Below, piece by piece: positions 23,341 through 32,872 of a stretch of 64,000 nucleotides of DNA. A program made the position numbers and the translations under genes. The first letter of the stretch is position 1; every line of letters begins with the position of its first letter. The notes under the pieces are model-generated. The model was not told the origin of the DNA. It saw only the letters and a list, made by a program, of their open reading frames with translations, and made no database searches. The DNA lies in NCBI RefSeq assembly GCF_015291665.1, contig NZ_CP030048.1, forward strand, positions 5,704,001 through 5,768,000, read 5' to 3'. The stretch is from Bradyrhizobium sp. CCBAU 53338. Its GTDB lineage: Bacteria > Pseudomonadota > Alphaproteobacteria > Rhizobiales > Xanthobacteraceae.

Positions 23341-23378
23341 GTCATTCCGTGGCGCGCGCAGCGCGAGCCCGGAATGAC
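23341..23378. repeat. GTCATTCCGG-type palindromic repeat, copy 1
   Basis: GTCATTCCG and CGGAATGAC flank a 20-base GC-rich centre, forming a long hairpin. Related copies lie at 26528-26565 and, degraded, at 53213-53250. All three are between genes. Confidence 0.8.
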
Positions 23379-23404
23379 ACTGGTGTTTGCCGCGCGAGCG
23401 CGCC

Positions 23405-25504
23405 TCAATCCTGGATCTTCGAGAAATCCGCTACCGCTCGCGTGGCGCTGCGGATCTCGTTCAGCAGCTTCAGGCGGTTCTCGCGCACCCTGGCATCGTC
23501 GTCGTTGACGCGCACCTTGTCGAAGAACGCATCGACGGGCGGACGCAGCTTTGCCATCGCACTCATCGCGGCCGCAAAGTCCTCCTTGGCAACAGCAGCG
23601 CTCGCTTCCGCCTTCACCTCGCCGATCGCCCTGGCCAGCGCCTTCTCCTCGTCGAGGCCGTAGAGCGCGGTATCAGGCGCGCCGTCGAACGTGCGCTTGT
23701 CCTTCTTCTCCTCGATCGAGAGGATGTTGCTGGCGCGCTTGGTGCCCGCGAGCAAATTCTTGCCGTCGTCGCTCTCGAGGAACTTGCCGAGTGCCTCGAC
23801 GCGGCGAACGATCATCAGGAGATCGTCCTGGCCGCCGAGCGCAAACACGGCATCGACGAGATCGTGACGCGCGCCCTGCTCGCGGAGCTGAACCTTCAGG
23901 CGATCCGCGAAGAAGGCGAGCAGATCGCTCGGGATCCTCTCGGCATCCGTAGCTCTTGCCGACAAACTGGCAAGCGCGGACGCCGCCACCTTCATCAGCG
24001 ACAAACGCAGCGCGTTCTCGGCGATCAGCCTGATAACACCGAGCGCGGCACGGCGCAGCGCATATGGATCCTTCGATCCCGTCGGCTTCTCGTCGATGGC
24101 CCAGAAGCCGACGAGCGTATCGAGCTTGTCCGCAAGCGCCACCGCAACGCTGACCGGATCAGTCGGCACGCGATCAGCGGGGCCCTGCGGCTTGTAGTGC
24201 TCCTCGCAAGCCGCAGCGACGGAAACATCCTCGCCCTGCGCCAGCGCGTAGTACTTGCCCATCAGGCCCTGCACTTCAGGGAATTCGCCGACGACTTCCG
24301 TTAGAAGATCCGCTTTCGCCAGATGCGCGGCACGCGTCGCCTTCGCGACGTCGGCGCCGACCAGCGGCGCGATCTCAGCGACAAGGCGCTCGATGCGCTC
24401 GATCCGCGCCGTCTGGGTACCGAGCTTCTCGTGGAACACGATCTGATCGAACTTCGGCAGACGGTCCTCGAGCCGGGTCTTCAGGTCAGTCTCGTAGAAG
24501 AACTTGGCATCGCTGAGCCGCGCGCGGATGACGCGCTCGTTACCGGCGATGATGGTCTTGCCGCCGTCGGTGGCCTCGATGTTGGCGATCAGGACGAACT
24601 TATTGGCGAGCTTGCCCGTCTTCGGGTCGCTGACCACGAAGCACTTCTGATTGTTGCGGATGGTAGCTCGGATCACTTCCCCGGGCGTTGCCAGGAATTC
24701 CGGTTCGAACGAGCCCATCAGCACGACCGGCCATTCGACGAGGCCCGAGACCTCGTCCAGCAGGTTCTGGTCCTCGACAAGCTCGAAGCCTTGCGCGAAG
24801 GCAAGCTGCTTGGCGTCGGTGAGGATCGCGTCCTTGCGCCTGTCAGGGTCGAGCACGACCTTCGCGTCGAGCAGTTTTGCTTCGTAGTCCTCGAAGCGGC
24901 GCACGTTGATCGCCGCTGGCGCGAGAAAGCGATGGCCGTACGTGGTCTGGCCGGTCTCGACGCCGTCCACCGAAAACTTCACGACATCGGGCTCTTCGGT
25001 CTCGAGGCCGAAGGTCGCGGTGATCGCGTGCAGCGGACGCACCCAGCTCAGCGAGCCTGATTTGGCCGAGCGTGCGCCCCAGCGCATCGATTTCGGCCAG
25101 GGGAAGGTGCGGATGATGACGGGAAGGATTTCCGCGAGCACGTCGATCGCGTCGCGGCCGGTCTTCTCGATCAAGCCGATGTAGAAATCGCCCTTGGGAT
25201 CGCGCTGGATCTTGGCCTCATCCAGCGATTTCAGGCCAGTCGCCTTCAGGAAGCCCTGCACGGCCGCATCGGGCGCACCGACCTTCGGCCCGCGGCGTTC
25301 GGTCTTCAGGTCGGGCTGGCGCGCAGGGATGCCGTGCACGGTGAGCGCAAGGCGGCGCGGCGTCGCGAACGCCTTGGCGCCTTCGTAGACGAGGCCTTCG
25401 GCGACGAGCTTGTCGGTGACCAGGCGGCGCAGATCGTCGGCCGCCTTGGCCTGCATCCGCGCGGGGATTTCTTCGGAAAACAGTTCAAGCAAAAGATCGG
25501 GCAT
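23405..25504 (-). CDS. glyS: Glycine-tRNA ligase beta subunit
   Basis: A 699-residue subunit of the heterotetrameric (alpha2beta2) glycyl-tRNA synthetase. It begins [18 protein letters not shown], the standard GlyS start, and contains the tRNA-edited region [10 protein letters not shown], the HD-like stretch and a C-terminal anticodon-binding helical domain ([24 protein letters not shown]). Its ATG overlaps the glyQ stop as TGATG, so the two subunits are translationally coupled. Confidence 0.97.
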   Translation of the reverse strand: MPDLLLELFSEEIPARMQAKAADDLRRLVTDKLVAEGLVYEGAKAFATPRRLALTVHGIPARQPDLKTERRGPKVGAPDAAVQGFLKATGLKSLDEAKIQRDPKGDFYIGLIEKTGRDAIDVLAEILPVIIRTFPWPKSMRWGARSAKSGSLSWVRPLHAITATFGLETEEPDVVKFSVDGVETGQTTYGHRFLAPAAINVRRFEDYEAKLLDAKVVLDPDRRKDAILTDAKQLAFAQGFELVEDQNLLDEVSGLVEWPVVLMGSFEPEFLATPGEVIRATIRNNQKCFVVSDPKTGKLANKFVLIANIEATDGGKTIIAGNERVIRARLSDAKFFYETDLKTRLEDRLPKFDQIVFHEKLGTQTARIERIERLVAEIAPLVGADVAKATRAAHLAKADLLTEVVGEFPEVQGLMGKYYALAQGEDVSVAAACEEHYKPQGPADRVPTDPVSVAVALADKLDTLVGFWAIDEKPTGSKDPYALRRAALGVIRLIAENALRLSLMKVAASALASLSARATDAERIPSDLLAFFADRLKVQLREQGARHDLVDAVFALGGQDDLLMIVRRVEALGKFLESDDGKNLLAGTKRASNILSIEEKKDKRTFDGAPDTALYGLDEEKALARAIGEVKAEASAAVAKEDFAAAMSAMAKLRPPVDAFFDKVRVNDDDARVRENRLKLLNEIRSATRAVADFSKIQD

Positions 25505-26439
25505 CAGGCCGCTCCGCCCGCTTCAGTATGGATCCAGGCCTCGCCGCAAGCCTTGGCCAGCTCACGCACGCGAAGAATGTAGCTCTGTCGTTCGGTCACG
25601 GAGATCACGCCGCGCGCGTCGAGCAGGTTGAAGACGTGGCTCGCCTTGATGCACTGGTCATAGGCGGGCAGCGCCATGAGATGCGCGTCGCGCTTGCCGT
25701 CCTTCCAGCCTGCTTCGAGATATTTCCGGCAGGCCGCCTCGGCCATCTTGAATTGCTCGAACAGCATCGCGGTGTCGGCAACTTCGAAATTGTGCTTCGA
25801 ATATTCCCGCTCAGCCTGCAGGAACACATCGCCATAAGTAACCTTCTGGTCACCGTCGCCGCCGTTGAAATTGAGGTCGTAGACGCGATCGACGCCCTGC
25901 ACATACATCGCGAGGCGCTCGAGCCCGTAGGTCAGCTCACCCGCAACAGGCGCGCACTCGAAGCCGGCAACCTGCTGGAAATAGGTGAACTGGCTGACCT
26001 CCATGCCGTCGCACCAGCACTCCCAACCGAGGCCCCAGGCGCCCAGCGTCGGGCTCTCCCAGTCGTCCTCGACGAAGCGGATGTCGTGCACGGCGGAATC
26101 GATGCCGATCGCGGCGAGCGACTTCAGGTACAGTTCCTGAAGGTTCGGCGGCGACGGCTTCATGATTACCTGGAACTGGTAGTAGTGCTGCATCCGGTTT
26201 GGATTCTCGCCGTAGCGGCCGTCCTTGGGGCGGCGCGAGGGCTGCACATAGGCGGCGTTCCAGGGTTTTGGCCCGAGCGCGCGCAGCGTGGTGGCCGGAT
26301 GGAAGGTACCCGCACCCATTTCCATATCGTAGGGCTGCAGGATCACGCAGCCCTGCTCGGCCCAGAACCGCTGGAGCGCGAGGATGAAGCCCTGGAACGA
26401 GCGTTCCGGGCGCATATGGGCGGGCAATGAGGCGTCCAT
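25504..26439 (-). CDS. glyQ: Glycine-tRNA ligase alpha subunit
   Basis: A 311-residue catalytic subunit of glycyl-tRNA synthetase, class [48 protein letters not shown] and [19 protein letters not shown] are diagnostic, the last holding motif 2 residues. ATG 26439 (MDASLPAHM) is used because family similarity begins there; the frame continues upstream into a GTCATTCCGG repeat and is not coding. It is the first gene of the glyQ-glyS operon. Confidence 0.97.
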   Translation of the reverse strand: MDASLPAHMRPERSFQGFILALQRFWAEQGCVILQPYDMEMGAGTFHPATTLRALGPKPWNAAYVQPSRRPKDGRYGENPNRMQHYYQFQVIMKPSPPNLQELYLKSLAAIGIDSAVHDIRFVEDDWESPTLGAWGLGWECWCDGMEVSQFTYFQQVAGFECAPVAGELTYGLERLAMYVQGVDRVYDLNFNGGDGDQKVTYGDVFLQAEREYSKHNFEVADTAMLFEQFKMAEAACRKYLEAGWKDGKRDAHLMALPAYDQCIKASHVFNLLDARGVISVTERQSYILRVRELAKACGEAWIHTEAGGAA

Positions 26440-26527
26440 CGTCAGATCAGGCTCTCGCGGGGGGTTGAATCGCGCGGGACCGTATCGACGGCGGGGGTGG
26501 GAATCAAGGCAAAGGGGGGTGAATGAC

Positions 26528-26565
26528 GTCATTCCGGGGTACCCGAAGGGCGAACCCGGAATGAC
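26528..26565. repeat. GTCATTCCGG-type palindromic repeat, copy 2
   Basis: GTCATTCCGGGG and CCCGGAATGAC form the outer arms of this 38-base palindrome, which lies between the glyQ start and the end of the small membrane protein gene. Confidence 0.8.
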
Positions 26566-26588
26566 CGTGCGTATGGAAAGGGCGCTAC

Positions 26589-26780
26589 CTATCCCGGCCT
26601 ATAGGCTCCAGTGACGGGGTCACGCTTCAGCGTCTGGATGGTCCCCATAGAGGCGGCCTCGGCGACGCGCGACAGGCGCATCTCCTCCAGCTCCTCGTTG
26701 ATCCTGATGGCAGTCTTGTAGGCCCAGCGGACCACGGCAAGCCCACCCAGGACGCCCGCAAATGCGATAAACGGCGGCAT
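26589..26780 (-). CDS. Small single-helix membrane protein
   Basis: A 63-residue protein: [21 protein letters not shown] is a transmembrane helix, followed by a charged amphipathic stretch ([18 protein letters not shown]) and a short tail with [17 protein letters not shown] is seven bases before ATG 26780. The 104-base gap to the S49 peptidase gene upstream on the same strand would allow co-transcription. Family and function are not recognised. Confidence 0.7.
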   Translation of the reverse strand: MPPFIAFAGVLGGLAVVRWAYKTAIRINEELEEMRLSRVAEAASMGTIQTLKRDPVTGAYRPG

Positions 26781-26884
26781 CGGTCGATCCTTGTCTCGTG
26801 CTCAGCCCCCACACGCATATTCGCGCAGTCCGGCCCGAGCCGCAATTGGCTCGCGGCGGACCAAATGGCGCGGGAGGGCGGCGC

Positions 26885-27793
26885 CTAGAACCCAAATTTC
26901 GCCCAAATCGCCCGCGTCTCGATCGCCGAGATCAGATCATCCGGCAGGCCGGCCATTGATTCCATGGCTGAAAGCTGCCCCGCGCCGGGCGATTTCCGCC
27001 CCAACAGGCCGGACAGCAGCCCGGCCGGCTGCGCGATCACGGGGGTGAGAACCTTCTCGCCATAGCGGGCACGAAGAGTTGAGCGGAGATCGCCGATACC
27101 GTCGGCGAGCCCGAGCGCGATCGACGTCTCGCCGGCCCAATACTCGCCGGTGAACAGCGTCTCGTCCGCGCCCTTCAGCCTGAGACCGCGGCTCTCTTTC
27201 ACCAGCGCGATGAAGATCTGGTGGATCTCTCGCTGAAGCGCCTTCAGCTTGGCGACGTCATCGGGGTTTTCGGGCAGGAACGGATCGAGCATCGCCTTGT
27301 GGGTGCCGGCCGTGTAGAGGCGCCGCTCGATCCCGAGCCGCTTGATCGCTTCCTGGAAACCGAAACTGCCGCCGACCACGCCGATCGAACCGAGGATCGA
27401 GGACGGATCGCAGAAGATCTCGTCGCCGGCGCAGGCGATCATGTAGCCGCCGGAGGCCGCGACGTCCTCGACGAACACCAGCACCGGCAGCTTCTTCTCC
27501 GCCGCCAGCTGCTTGATGCGCAGATAGATCTGGCGCGACTGCACCGGCGAGCCGCCGGGCGAATTGATCACCAGCGCCACCGCCTTGGCGTTGCGATAAG
27601 AAAAGGCTCGCTCCAGCACCCGTGCGACACCCGCCAGCGTCATGCCCGGGCGCAGTGGCGTCACTGCGCCGATCACGCCCGACAGCCGCACCACCGGCAC
27701 AACCGCGGCGCCGGGGCGGATGCGCGCCGGCAGATATTGCATGAGCTTTTCGGCAAGGCCGGAATTTTCGCGATCGTTCAATTGCTCGGCCAT
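26885..27793 (-). CDS. S49 family serine peptidase (SppA/SohB-like)
   Basis: A 302-residue single-domain signal-peptide-peptidase-type protein. VVRLSGVIG, LVINSPGGSPVQSRQI, VEDVAASGGYMIACAGDEIF (nucleophile Ser in ASGGY) and SSILGSIGVVGG are the S49 core; the Lys in TAGTHKAMLDPF matches the general base. ALGLADGIGDL closes the fold. There is no obvious N-terminal membrane helix, unlike many SppA proteins, so it may be cytoplasmic or peripheral. AGGAG lies seven bases before ATG 27793. Confidence 0.9.
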   Translation of the reverse strand: MAEQLNDRENSGLAEKLMQYLPARIRPGAAVVPVVRLSGVIGAVTPLRPGMTLAGVARVLERAFSYRNAKAVALVINSPGGSPVQSRQIYLRIKQLAAEKKLPVLVFVEDVAASGGYMIACAGDEIFCDPSSILGSIGVVGGSFGFQEAIKRLGIERRLYTAGTHKAMLDPFLPENPDDVAKLKALQREIHQIFIALVKESRGLRLKGADETLFTGEYWAGETSIALGLADGIGDLRSTLRARYGEKVLTPVIAQPAGLLSGLLGRKSPGAGQLSAMESMAGLPDDLISAIETRAIWAKFGF

Positions 27794-27906
27794 GCCGTTA
27801 CTCCTGATTTACCAATTCTTATCACGCGACTGTCATTGCTGGTGCCTGGAACGTGTTTTGCAGAATCCCTGTTGGGAAGCTGCAATGAGGCAGCGGAGGA
27901 AGCGAC

Positions 27907-28005
27907 ATGAAGGTCTATCTGCTGTTGATGCTGATCGGTGCGCTTTTCACGGCGATTCGCTTTACATCGCGGCCGGAACAGCAGTCGGAATCGCTTCCGC
28001 AGTAA
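27907..28005 (+). CDS. Possible 32-residue membrane peptide
   Basis: ATG 27907 is preceded by a strong GGAGG (27896-27900). The peptide is MKVYLLLMLIGALFTAIRF followed by TSRPEQQSESLPQ, a single hydrophobic helix and short polar tail. It ends 4 bases before the stop of the convergent methyltransferase gene. The ribosome site and helix favour a real small gene, but the family is not recognised. Confidence 0.5.
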   Translation: MKVYLLLMLIGALFTAIRFTSRPEQQSESLPQ

Positions 28006-28009
28006 GCCG

Positions 28010-28777
28010 TCACGGCTCCGCCAGCGGCAAGACCGCCCTCCCCTCCAGAATATTCCGCACCTCTTTTCTGGGCACACCTGACTCATCATTGAGCATCAGG
28101 CCCGGCAACAACCGCAACGGCGCCCGGCCGCCCTTGACGGCGCGGATCAGCACACGGATCGCAGGCCTGCCCGCTTCGCCGTGAACCGGCAGGACCGCCA
28201 CGCTGCCGAAACCGCGTGACAGCGCTGTCAAAACGTCCGCAAGTCCATCCGCACGCCAGATCAGCGTCAGCACACCGCTCGATCGAAGGAGCCGCCTTGC
28301 AGCATGCACCCACGCATGCAACGTCTCGTCGGTCGCGACATGTGCGGCGTGACGCGCCTGGTTCGGCGAGCCGCGATGCCGCGCGGCATCGTTGAACGGC
28401 GGGTTCATCAACACGCAGTCCGCACTGTCGGGCATGAGCCCGCGTGCCGCGAAGGCCTGCGCGTCATCAGTGACGTCGAGCACCACAACCTCAACAGCAA
28501 TCGCATTTGCCGCCGCGTTGGCGCGCGCGAGTTCGGCCAGTTCCGGATCGATCTCGACGAGACGAAGGTCGATGCCCGCGGCGCGCCGGGCCAGCGCCAG
28601 CCCGGCGGTGCCGACGCCTGCGCCGAGATCGACGACGCGGTCGCCTTCGCGAGCCTCGGTCGCCGCCGCAAGCAGGATCGCGTCATGTCCGGCCCGGTGG
28701 CCGGATCGCTTCTGCTTGAGCAGCAACTGCCCACCGAGAAAGGCGTCCTCGGTGAAATCTGTGACGACGTCAATCAT
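28010..28777 (-). CDS. TrmN6-like SAM-dependent methyltransferase
   Basis: A 255-residue class I methyltransferase. VVDLGAGVGTAGLALA is the SAM-binding loop and VLMNPPF the NPPF motif of N6-adenine/amine methyltransferases; TEDAFLGGQLLLKQKRSGHRAGHDAILLAA is the typical start of the tRNA1(Val) A37 N6-methyltransferase group (COG4123). The likely product is m6A37 in tRNA, though rhizobial members are usually annotated only as methyltransferase. Its start overlaps the end of the DUF2007 gene by 8 bases, so the two are one unit. Confidence 0.85.
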   Translation of the reverse strand: MIDVVTDFTEDAFLGGQLLLKQKRSGHRAGHDAILLAAATEAREGDRVVDLGAGVGTAGLALARRAAGIDLRLVEIDPELAELARANAAANAIAVEVVVLDVTDDAQAFAARGLMPDSADCVLMNPPFNDAARHRGSPNQARHAAHVATDETLHAWVHAARRLLRSSGVLTLIWRADGLADVLTALSRGFGSVAVLPVHGEAGRPAIRVLIRAVKGGRAPLRLLPGLMLNDESGVPRKEVRNILEGRAVLPLAEP

Positions 28778-28997
28778 CGCCGCGCAGCTCGTGGCTGAGG
28801 CCGGCCTCGGTCAGCAGCTGCCGAGCCGCGGTGGCGTCGTCCTCATGGACCAGGATCCGCCGCGGCAAAACGCCGAGCGAACCCTCGATGATGCTCATGT
28901 TCTGGTCCAGTACCAGATGATGGATGTTGGCGCCGTCGAGCAGCGCGCCGATCGCCGACACCAGCACGATATCGTTGGTCCGAACCAGTTCACGCAA
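28770..28997 (-). CDS. DUF2007 protein (putative signal-transducing)
   Basis: A 75-residue protein. MRELVRTNDIVLVSAIGALLDGANIHHLVLDQNMS and RILVHEDDATAARQLLTEAGL match the DUF2007 pattern, a small alpha/beta fold related to PII-like proteins. It overlaps the methyltransferase gene and is transcribed divergently from the polyprenyl synthase across about 130 bases. Role unknown. Confidence 0.85.
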   Translation of the reverse strand: MRELVRTNDIVLVSAIGALLDGANIHHLVLDQNMSIIEGSLGVLPRRILVHEDDATAARQLLTEAGLSHELRGDD

Positions 28998-29126
28998 ACG
29001 AGCCTCCTGAGCTGAAAAGGGTTAAGCGGCAATGTCAATGGTTCCACAGGCCTTGCCGCATCCCCTTCCAGTTTCTATTGTCTTTCCATCAGAATAGCCC
29101 CTCCGGGGCAAATATTGGAGACCGGC

Positions 29127-30134
29127 GTGGCCGTCATCGTACCTTTCGAAACCCCCGGCGCGTCGATCGAAGAGCTGGTTGCCCTTGTCGCCGGCGACAT
29201 GGAGCGCGTCAACGCCACGATCCTGTCGCGGACAGGGTCCGATGTGACCATGATTCCGGAGGTCGCCAACCATCTGATCTCCTCCGGCGGCAAGCGGCTG
29301 CGCCCGATGCTGACGCTCGCCATGGCCAACCTCGCCGGCTACGCCGGCGACGGCCACATCAAGTTAGCTGCCTCCGTCGAGTTCATGCACACCGCCACCC
29401 TGCTGCACGACGACGTCGTCGACGAGAGCGAGATGCGCCGCGGCAAGCTGTCGGCGCGCATGCTCTGGGGCAATGAAGCCAGCGTGCTGGTCGGCGACTT
29501 CCTGCTGGGACAAGCGTTCCGCATGATGGTCGAGGTCGGCTCGCTCCGCGCTCTCGACATCCTCTCTGCGGCCGCGGCGACCATCGCCGAGGGCGAAGTG
29601 ATGCAGCTCGCCGCCGCCAAGAACACCGCGACCACCGAGGACGAATATCTCGCCGTGATCCGCGGCAAGACCGCCGAGCTGTTCGCAGCGGCTTGCGAGG
29701 TCGGCCCCGTCATCGCCAATCGTCCGAAGGCCGAGCAGACCGCCTGCCGCTCCGTCGGCATGAATCTCGGCATCGCCTTCCAGCTCGTCGACGACGTGCT
29801 CGACTATGGCGGCAAGAGCGCAAAACTCGGCAAGAACACCGGTGACGACTTCCGCGAGGGCAAGATCACGCTGCCGGTGGTGCTCGCCTTCCGCCGCGGC
29901 AACGATACCGAGCGCGCGTTCTGGATCAAGGCGCTCGAGCGCGGCGAGATCGGCGACAGCGACCTCGATCACGCCATTGGCCTCATGAACAAGCACCGCG
30001 CGCTCGAGGACACGCTGAGCCGCGCGCAGCACTACGGCGCCATGGCCGTGGACGCGCTGGCGCTATTCCCGTCCTCGCCGATGAAGAGCGCGCTGGAGCA
30101 GGTTGTGGCGTTCTGTCTGGCGAGATCACACTGA
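29127..30134 (+). CDS. ispB: Long-chain polyprenyl diphosphate synthase
   Basis: A 335-residue trans-prenyltransferase that makes the ubiquinone side chain. GGKRLRPML, the first aspartate motif LLHDDVVDES, KTAELFAAACEVG and the second motif QLVDDVLDYGG are all present. In this group of bacteria the product is probably C50 (for UQ-10) although the family name is octaprenyl. GGAG at 29117-29120 is six bases before GTG 29127, so that start is preferred over the in-frame TTG at 29115. It is single, with a strong hairpin about 50 bases after the stop. Confidence 0.92.
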   Translation: MAVIVPFETPGASIEELVALVAGDMERVNATILSRTGSDVTMIPEVANHLISSGGKRLRPMLTLAMANLAGYAGDGHIKLAASVEFMHTATLLHDDVVDESEMRRGKLSARMLWGNEASVLVGDFLLGQAFRMMVEVGSLRALDILSAAAATIAEGEVMQLAAAKNTATTEDEYLAVIRGKTAELFAAACEVGPVIANRPKAEQTACRSVGMNLGIAFQLVDDVLDYGGKSAKLGKNTGDDFREGKITLPVVLAFRRGNDTERAFWIKALERGEIGDSDLDHAIGLMNKHRALEDTLSRAQHYGAMAVDALALFPSSPMKSALEQVVAFCLARSH

Positions 30135-30181
30135 GCGCGATCGCTCCCCAGCAGCCTATCACGACCGCACCTCGATCAGCC

Positions 30182-30217
30182 CCGTCACTCTGAGGCGCTC
30201 GTGCCTCAGAGTGACGG
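30182..30217. terminator. Long perfect hairpin after ispB
   Basis: CCGTCACTCTGAGGC and GCCTCAGAGTGACGG form a perfect 15-bp stem around a 6-base loop, 48 bases after the ispB stop. There is no T-run, so it may be a repeat element or a Rho-assisted stop rather than a classical terminator. Confidence 0.6.
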
Positions 30218-30240
30218 CGATAGATTCGCGCTCGCTGCCC

Positions 30241-30290
30241 CATCCTCGTCATTGCTGTGCGAGCGCAGCGAAGCAATTCAAAATCCCTCC
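30241..30290. repeat. Bradyrhizobium-type intergenic repeat fragment
   Basis: CGTCATTGCTGTGCGAGCGC and AGCGAAGCAATTCAAAATCC resemble a widespread genus repeat (cattgcgagcgcagcgaagcaat...). It lies between ispB and the HxlR operator. Assignment is by resemblance only. Confidence 0.45.
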
Positions 30291-30368
30291 TCGGAAACAA
30301 TCCACTAACTCACACTCGAACCTCGGTAGTTCGACGGCCGCAGCTTCGCAATCTACCATCGTTCACCT

Positions 30369-30393
30369 AGTAACTTGCATTTTGCAAGCTACT
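30369..30393. promoter_or_regulatory. Inverted repeat, probable HxlR operator
   Basis: AGTAACTTGCA, a TTT spacer, then TGCAAGCTACT: 11-base arms with a single mismatch, ending 17 bases before the HxlR start. Size and position fit an autoregulatory site of a dimeric winged-helix regulator. Confidence 0.7.
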
Positions 30394-30410
30394 ATCCTAC
30401 CCTCCCCGTC

Positions 30411-30926
30411 ATGCAGCCTAAACTACCCTCGATCCTGGAATGCCCGGTCGGCCGCGCCGTGGAGACGGTTGGCGAATGGTGGAGCATCTTGATCCTGCGG
30501 GATGCACTTCAAGGCTCGACGCGGTTTGACGAGTTCGAGCGCAATCTCGGCATTGCGCCAAACATCCTGTCGCGGCGGCTCGCCCATCTCACCAAGACCG
30601 GCATGTTCGTACGCCGCCGCTATCAGGAGCGGCCGCCGCGCTATGAATATGTGCTGACGGACAAGGCGCGGGATTTCTTCCCCGTGATCGCGACGCTGCT
30701 CGCCTGGGGCAACAAGCATCTCGCGCCGAAGGGCGAATCCATCCTGCTGGCGAACCGGGGCGATCGCCGGCCGCTCGATCCGGTCGTGGTCGACGCCGCC
30801 GACAGGCAACCGATCACGATCGCAAATGCGGTGGTGATCGCAGGTCCCGCCGCGAGCCGCCTGATGCGACGACGGCTCACCTCGCTCAAAGCCATGAACC
30901 CGGCGATTGCGCCGGCGGGAGACTGA
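30411..30926 (+). CDS. HxlR family transcriptional regulator
   Basis: A 171-residue winged-helix protein. ECPVGRAVETVGEWWSILIL and RDALQGSTRFDEFERNLGIA followed by PNILSRRLAHLTKTGMFVRR are the HxlR signature, with the conserved N-terminal Cys of redox- or aldehyde-sensing members. The last 60 residues are a longer than usual tail. ATG 30411 is used. An 11-base inverted repeat lies just before it, suggesting autoregulation. Only 1 base separates its stop from the next ATG, so it is co-transcribed with the FabF-like gene. Confidence 0.9.
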   Translation: MQPKLPSILECPVGRAVETVGEWWSILILRDALQGSTRFDEFERNLGIAPNILSRRLAHLTKTGMFVRRRYQERPPRYEYVLTDKARDFFPVIATLLAWGNKHLAPKGESILLANRGDRRPLDPVVVDAADRQPITIANAVVIAGPAASRLMRRRLTSLKAMNPAIAPAGD

Positions 30927-30927
30927 C

Positions 30928-32190
30928 ATGCGTCGTATCGTCGTGACGGGAATGGGTGCGGTGTCGCCGCTTGGCTGCGGTGTCGAGACGTCCTGGCGCA
31001 GGCTGCTCGCCGGTCAGAGTGGCTTGCGTCCCCTGCCCCAATGGTCGCAGGCCCTGCCGGCGCGCATCGCTGGCCTCGTGCCCGACAAGGCCGATGATAC
31101 GGACGGCGGCTTCGATCCGGCGGAGGCGGCTGCGCCGAAAGATCAGCGCAAGATGGACCGCTTCATCCTGTTCGCGCTGCTCGCCACCGCGGAGGCGGTG
31201 GCGCAGGCCAAATGGACGCCGCAGGACGCGGCGTCGCTGGAGCGAACCGCAACGATCATTGGCTCCGGCGTCGGCGGCTTCCCTGCCATGGCGGAAGCCG
31301 TGCGCATCGCCGAACAGCGCGGCCCGCGGCGGTTGTCGCCGTTCACGATCCCCTCGTTTCTCGCCAATTTGGCCGCCGGCCATGTCTCGATCAAATATGG
31401 CTACAGGGGCGCGCTGGGCACGCCGGTCACGGCGTGCGCCGCCGGCGTCCAGGCGATCGGCGATGCCGCACGCCTGGTCCGCGCGGGCGATGCCGATGTC
31501 GCGATCTGCGGCGGTGCGGAGGCCTGCATCGATCTCGTCAGCCTCGGCGGCTTCGCCGCAGCCCGCGCATTGTCCAGCGGGTTCAACGACGAGCCTACCC
31601 GCGCCTCGCGTCCGTTCGATCGCGATCGCGACGGCTTTGTGATGGGCGAAGGCGCCGGCATTCTCGTTATCGAAGAACTCGAGCATGCGCTGGCGCGAGG
31701 CGCCACGCCGATCGCCGAGATCATCGGCTACGGCACTAGCGCGGACGCCTATCACATGACGTCAGGTCCCCCTGATGGTGACGGCGCCCGCCGCGCCATG
31801 GAGATCGCGTTGCGCCAGGCGAAGCTTGCGCCCACCGATGTCCAGCATCTCAACGCGCATGCGACCTCGACGCCCGCCGGCGACGAAAGCGAGCTCGCCG
31901 CGATCGGCGCGCTGTTCGGCCGCGACAAGTCTATCGCGGTGAGCGCGACCAAATCGGCCACCGGTCATCTGCTCGGCGCGGCCGGCGGGCTTGAGGCCAT
32001 CTTCACCGTACTCGCTCTGCGCGATCAGGTCGCGCCGCCGACACTCAACCTCGAAAACCCCGACGCGAGTGCCGATGGCATCGACATCGTAACTGGGACG
32101 GCGCGTCCGATGCAGATGCGGCATGCTATCTCCAACGGCTTCGGCTTCGGTGGGGTGAACGCCAGCGCGATCTTCCGGCGCATGAGCTAG
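30928..32190 (+). CDS. Beta-ketoacyl-ACP synthase II (FabF-like)
   Basis: A 420-residue condensing enzyme. The catalytic Cys (VTACAAGVQAIGDA), first His (NAHATSTPAGDESE) and second His (KSATGHLLGAAGG) are all present, as are RPFDRDRDGFVMGEGAG and NGFGFGGVNAS. It should catalyse malonyl-ACP condensation. It is not beside acpP or fabZ, so it may be a secondary FabF paralogue for a special acyl chain, which is inference. Its coupling with an HxlR regulator suggests inducible expression. Confidence 0.9.
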   Translation: MRRIVVTGMGAVSPLGCGVETSWRRLLAGQSGLRPLPQWSQALPARIAGLVPDKADDTDGGFDPAEAAAPKDQRKMDRFILFALLATAEAVAQAKWTPQDAASLERTATIIGSGVGGFPAMAEAVRIAEQRGPRRLSPFTIPSFLANLAAGHVSIKYGYRGALGTPVTACAAGVQAIGDAARLVRAGDADVAICGGAEACIDLVSLGGFAAARALSSGFNDEPTRASRPFDRDRDGFVMGEGAGILVIEELEHALARGATPIAEIIGYGTSADAYHMTSGPPDGDGARRAMEIALRQAKLAPTDVQHLNAHATSTPAGDESELAAIGALFGRDKSIAVSATKSATGHLLGAAGGLEAIFTVLALRDQVAPPTLNLENPDASADGIDIVTGTARPMQMRHAISNGFGFGGVNASAIFRRMS

Positions 32191-32233
32191 CCAGCGGGCT
32201 TGCAATCGCGCTGGGCATCGTTACCAAAGCAGG

Positions 32234-32866
32234 ATGAGCGAAACGAATTTCTGGCTGTTCCTGGCCGCCGCCCTTGTCATCGCCGCCGTTCCCGGTCCGG
32301 GCATCTTCTACGTCGCAGCTCGGACCTTGTCGGAAGGTCGCGCCGGCGGCTTGGCGTCGACCGCGGGCACCGCTCTGGGCGGGTTGGTCCATGTGGTCGC
32401 GGGCAGCCTCGGCATCTCCGCGATTATCCTCGCCAGCGCTGAATTGTTTGCTGCCGTCAAATTCGTCGGTGCGCTCTATCTGGTCTGGCTCGGCATCAAG
32501 ACGTATCAAAGCGCCGGCCGGACGCTGTCGCTCGCGAGCGAGCCCGTCGGCGACACCAGGGCGTTCCGTGACGGCGTGCTGGTCGAGGCGTTGAATCCGA
32601 AGACCGCAGCGTTCTTCCTTGCCTTCATTCCGCAATTCCTCGATCCCGCAGGCGCGAGCCCGACGCTGCAATTCATCCTGCTCGGCGCCATCTCGGTGAC
32701 GCTGAACACACTCGCCGATGTCGTCGTGGTGCTGATGGCATCCGCGACGCGCGCGCAGTTGATCGGACGACCGCAGTTGATGCGGCGCCTCACGCAAGGC
32801 TCCGGCGTCTTCATCACGGGCCTCGGCCTGTCACTCGCGCTGGCGCGGCGGCCAGTACAGGGGTAG
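32234..32866 (+). CDS. LysE/RhtB family exporter
   Basis: A 210-residue membrane protein with five or six helices. FLAAALVIAAVPGPGIFYVAARTLSEGR is the N-terminal signature of amino-acid and homoserine-lactone exporters (LysE, RhtB), and LNPKTAAFFLAFIPQFLDP matches the fourth conserved block. It exports small amino compounds; the substrate is unknown. It starts 43 bases after the FabF-like gene and ends 6 bases before the hydrolase, so these genes may form one transcript. Confidence 0.9.
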   Translation: MSETNFWLFLAAALVIAAVPGPGIFYVAARTLSEGRAGGLASTAGTALGGLVHVVAGSLGISAIILASAELFAAVKFVGALYLVWLGIKTYQSAGRTLSLASEPVGDTRAFRDGVLVEALNPKTAAFFLAFIPQFLDPAGASPTLQFILLGAISVTLNTLADVVVVLMASATRAQLIGRPQLMRRLTQGSGVFITGLGLSLALARRPVQG

Positions 32867-32872
32867 GTCGCG

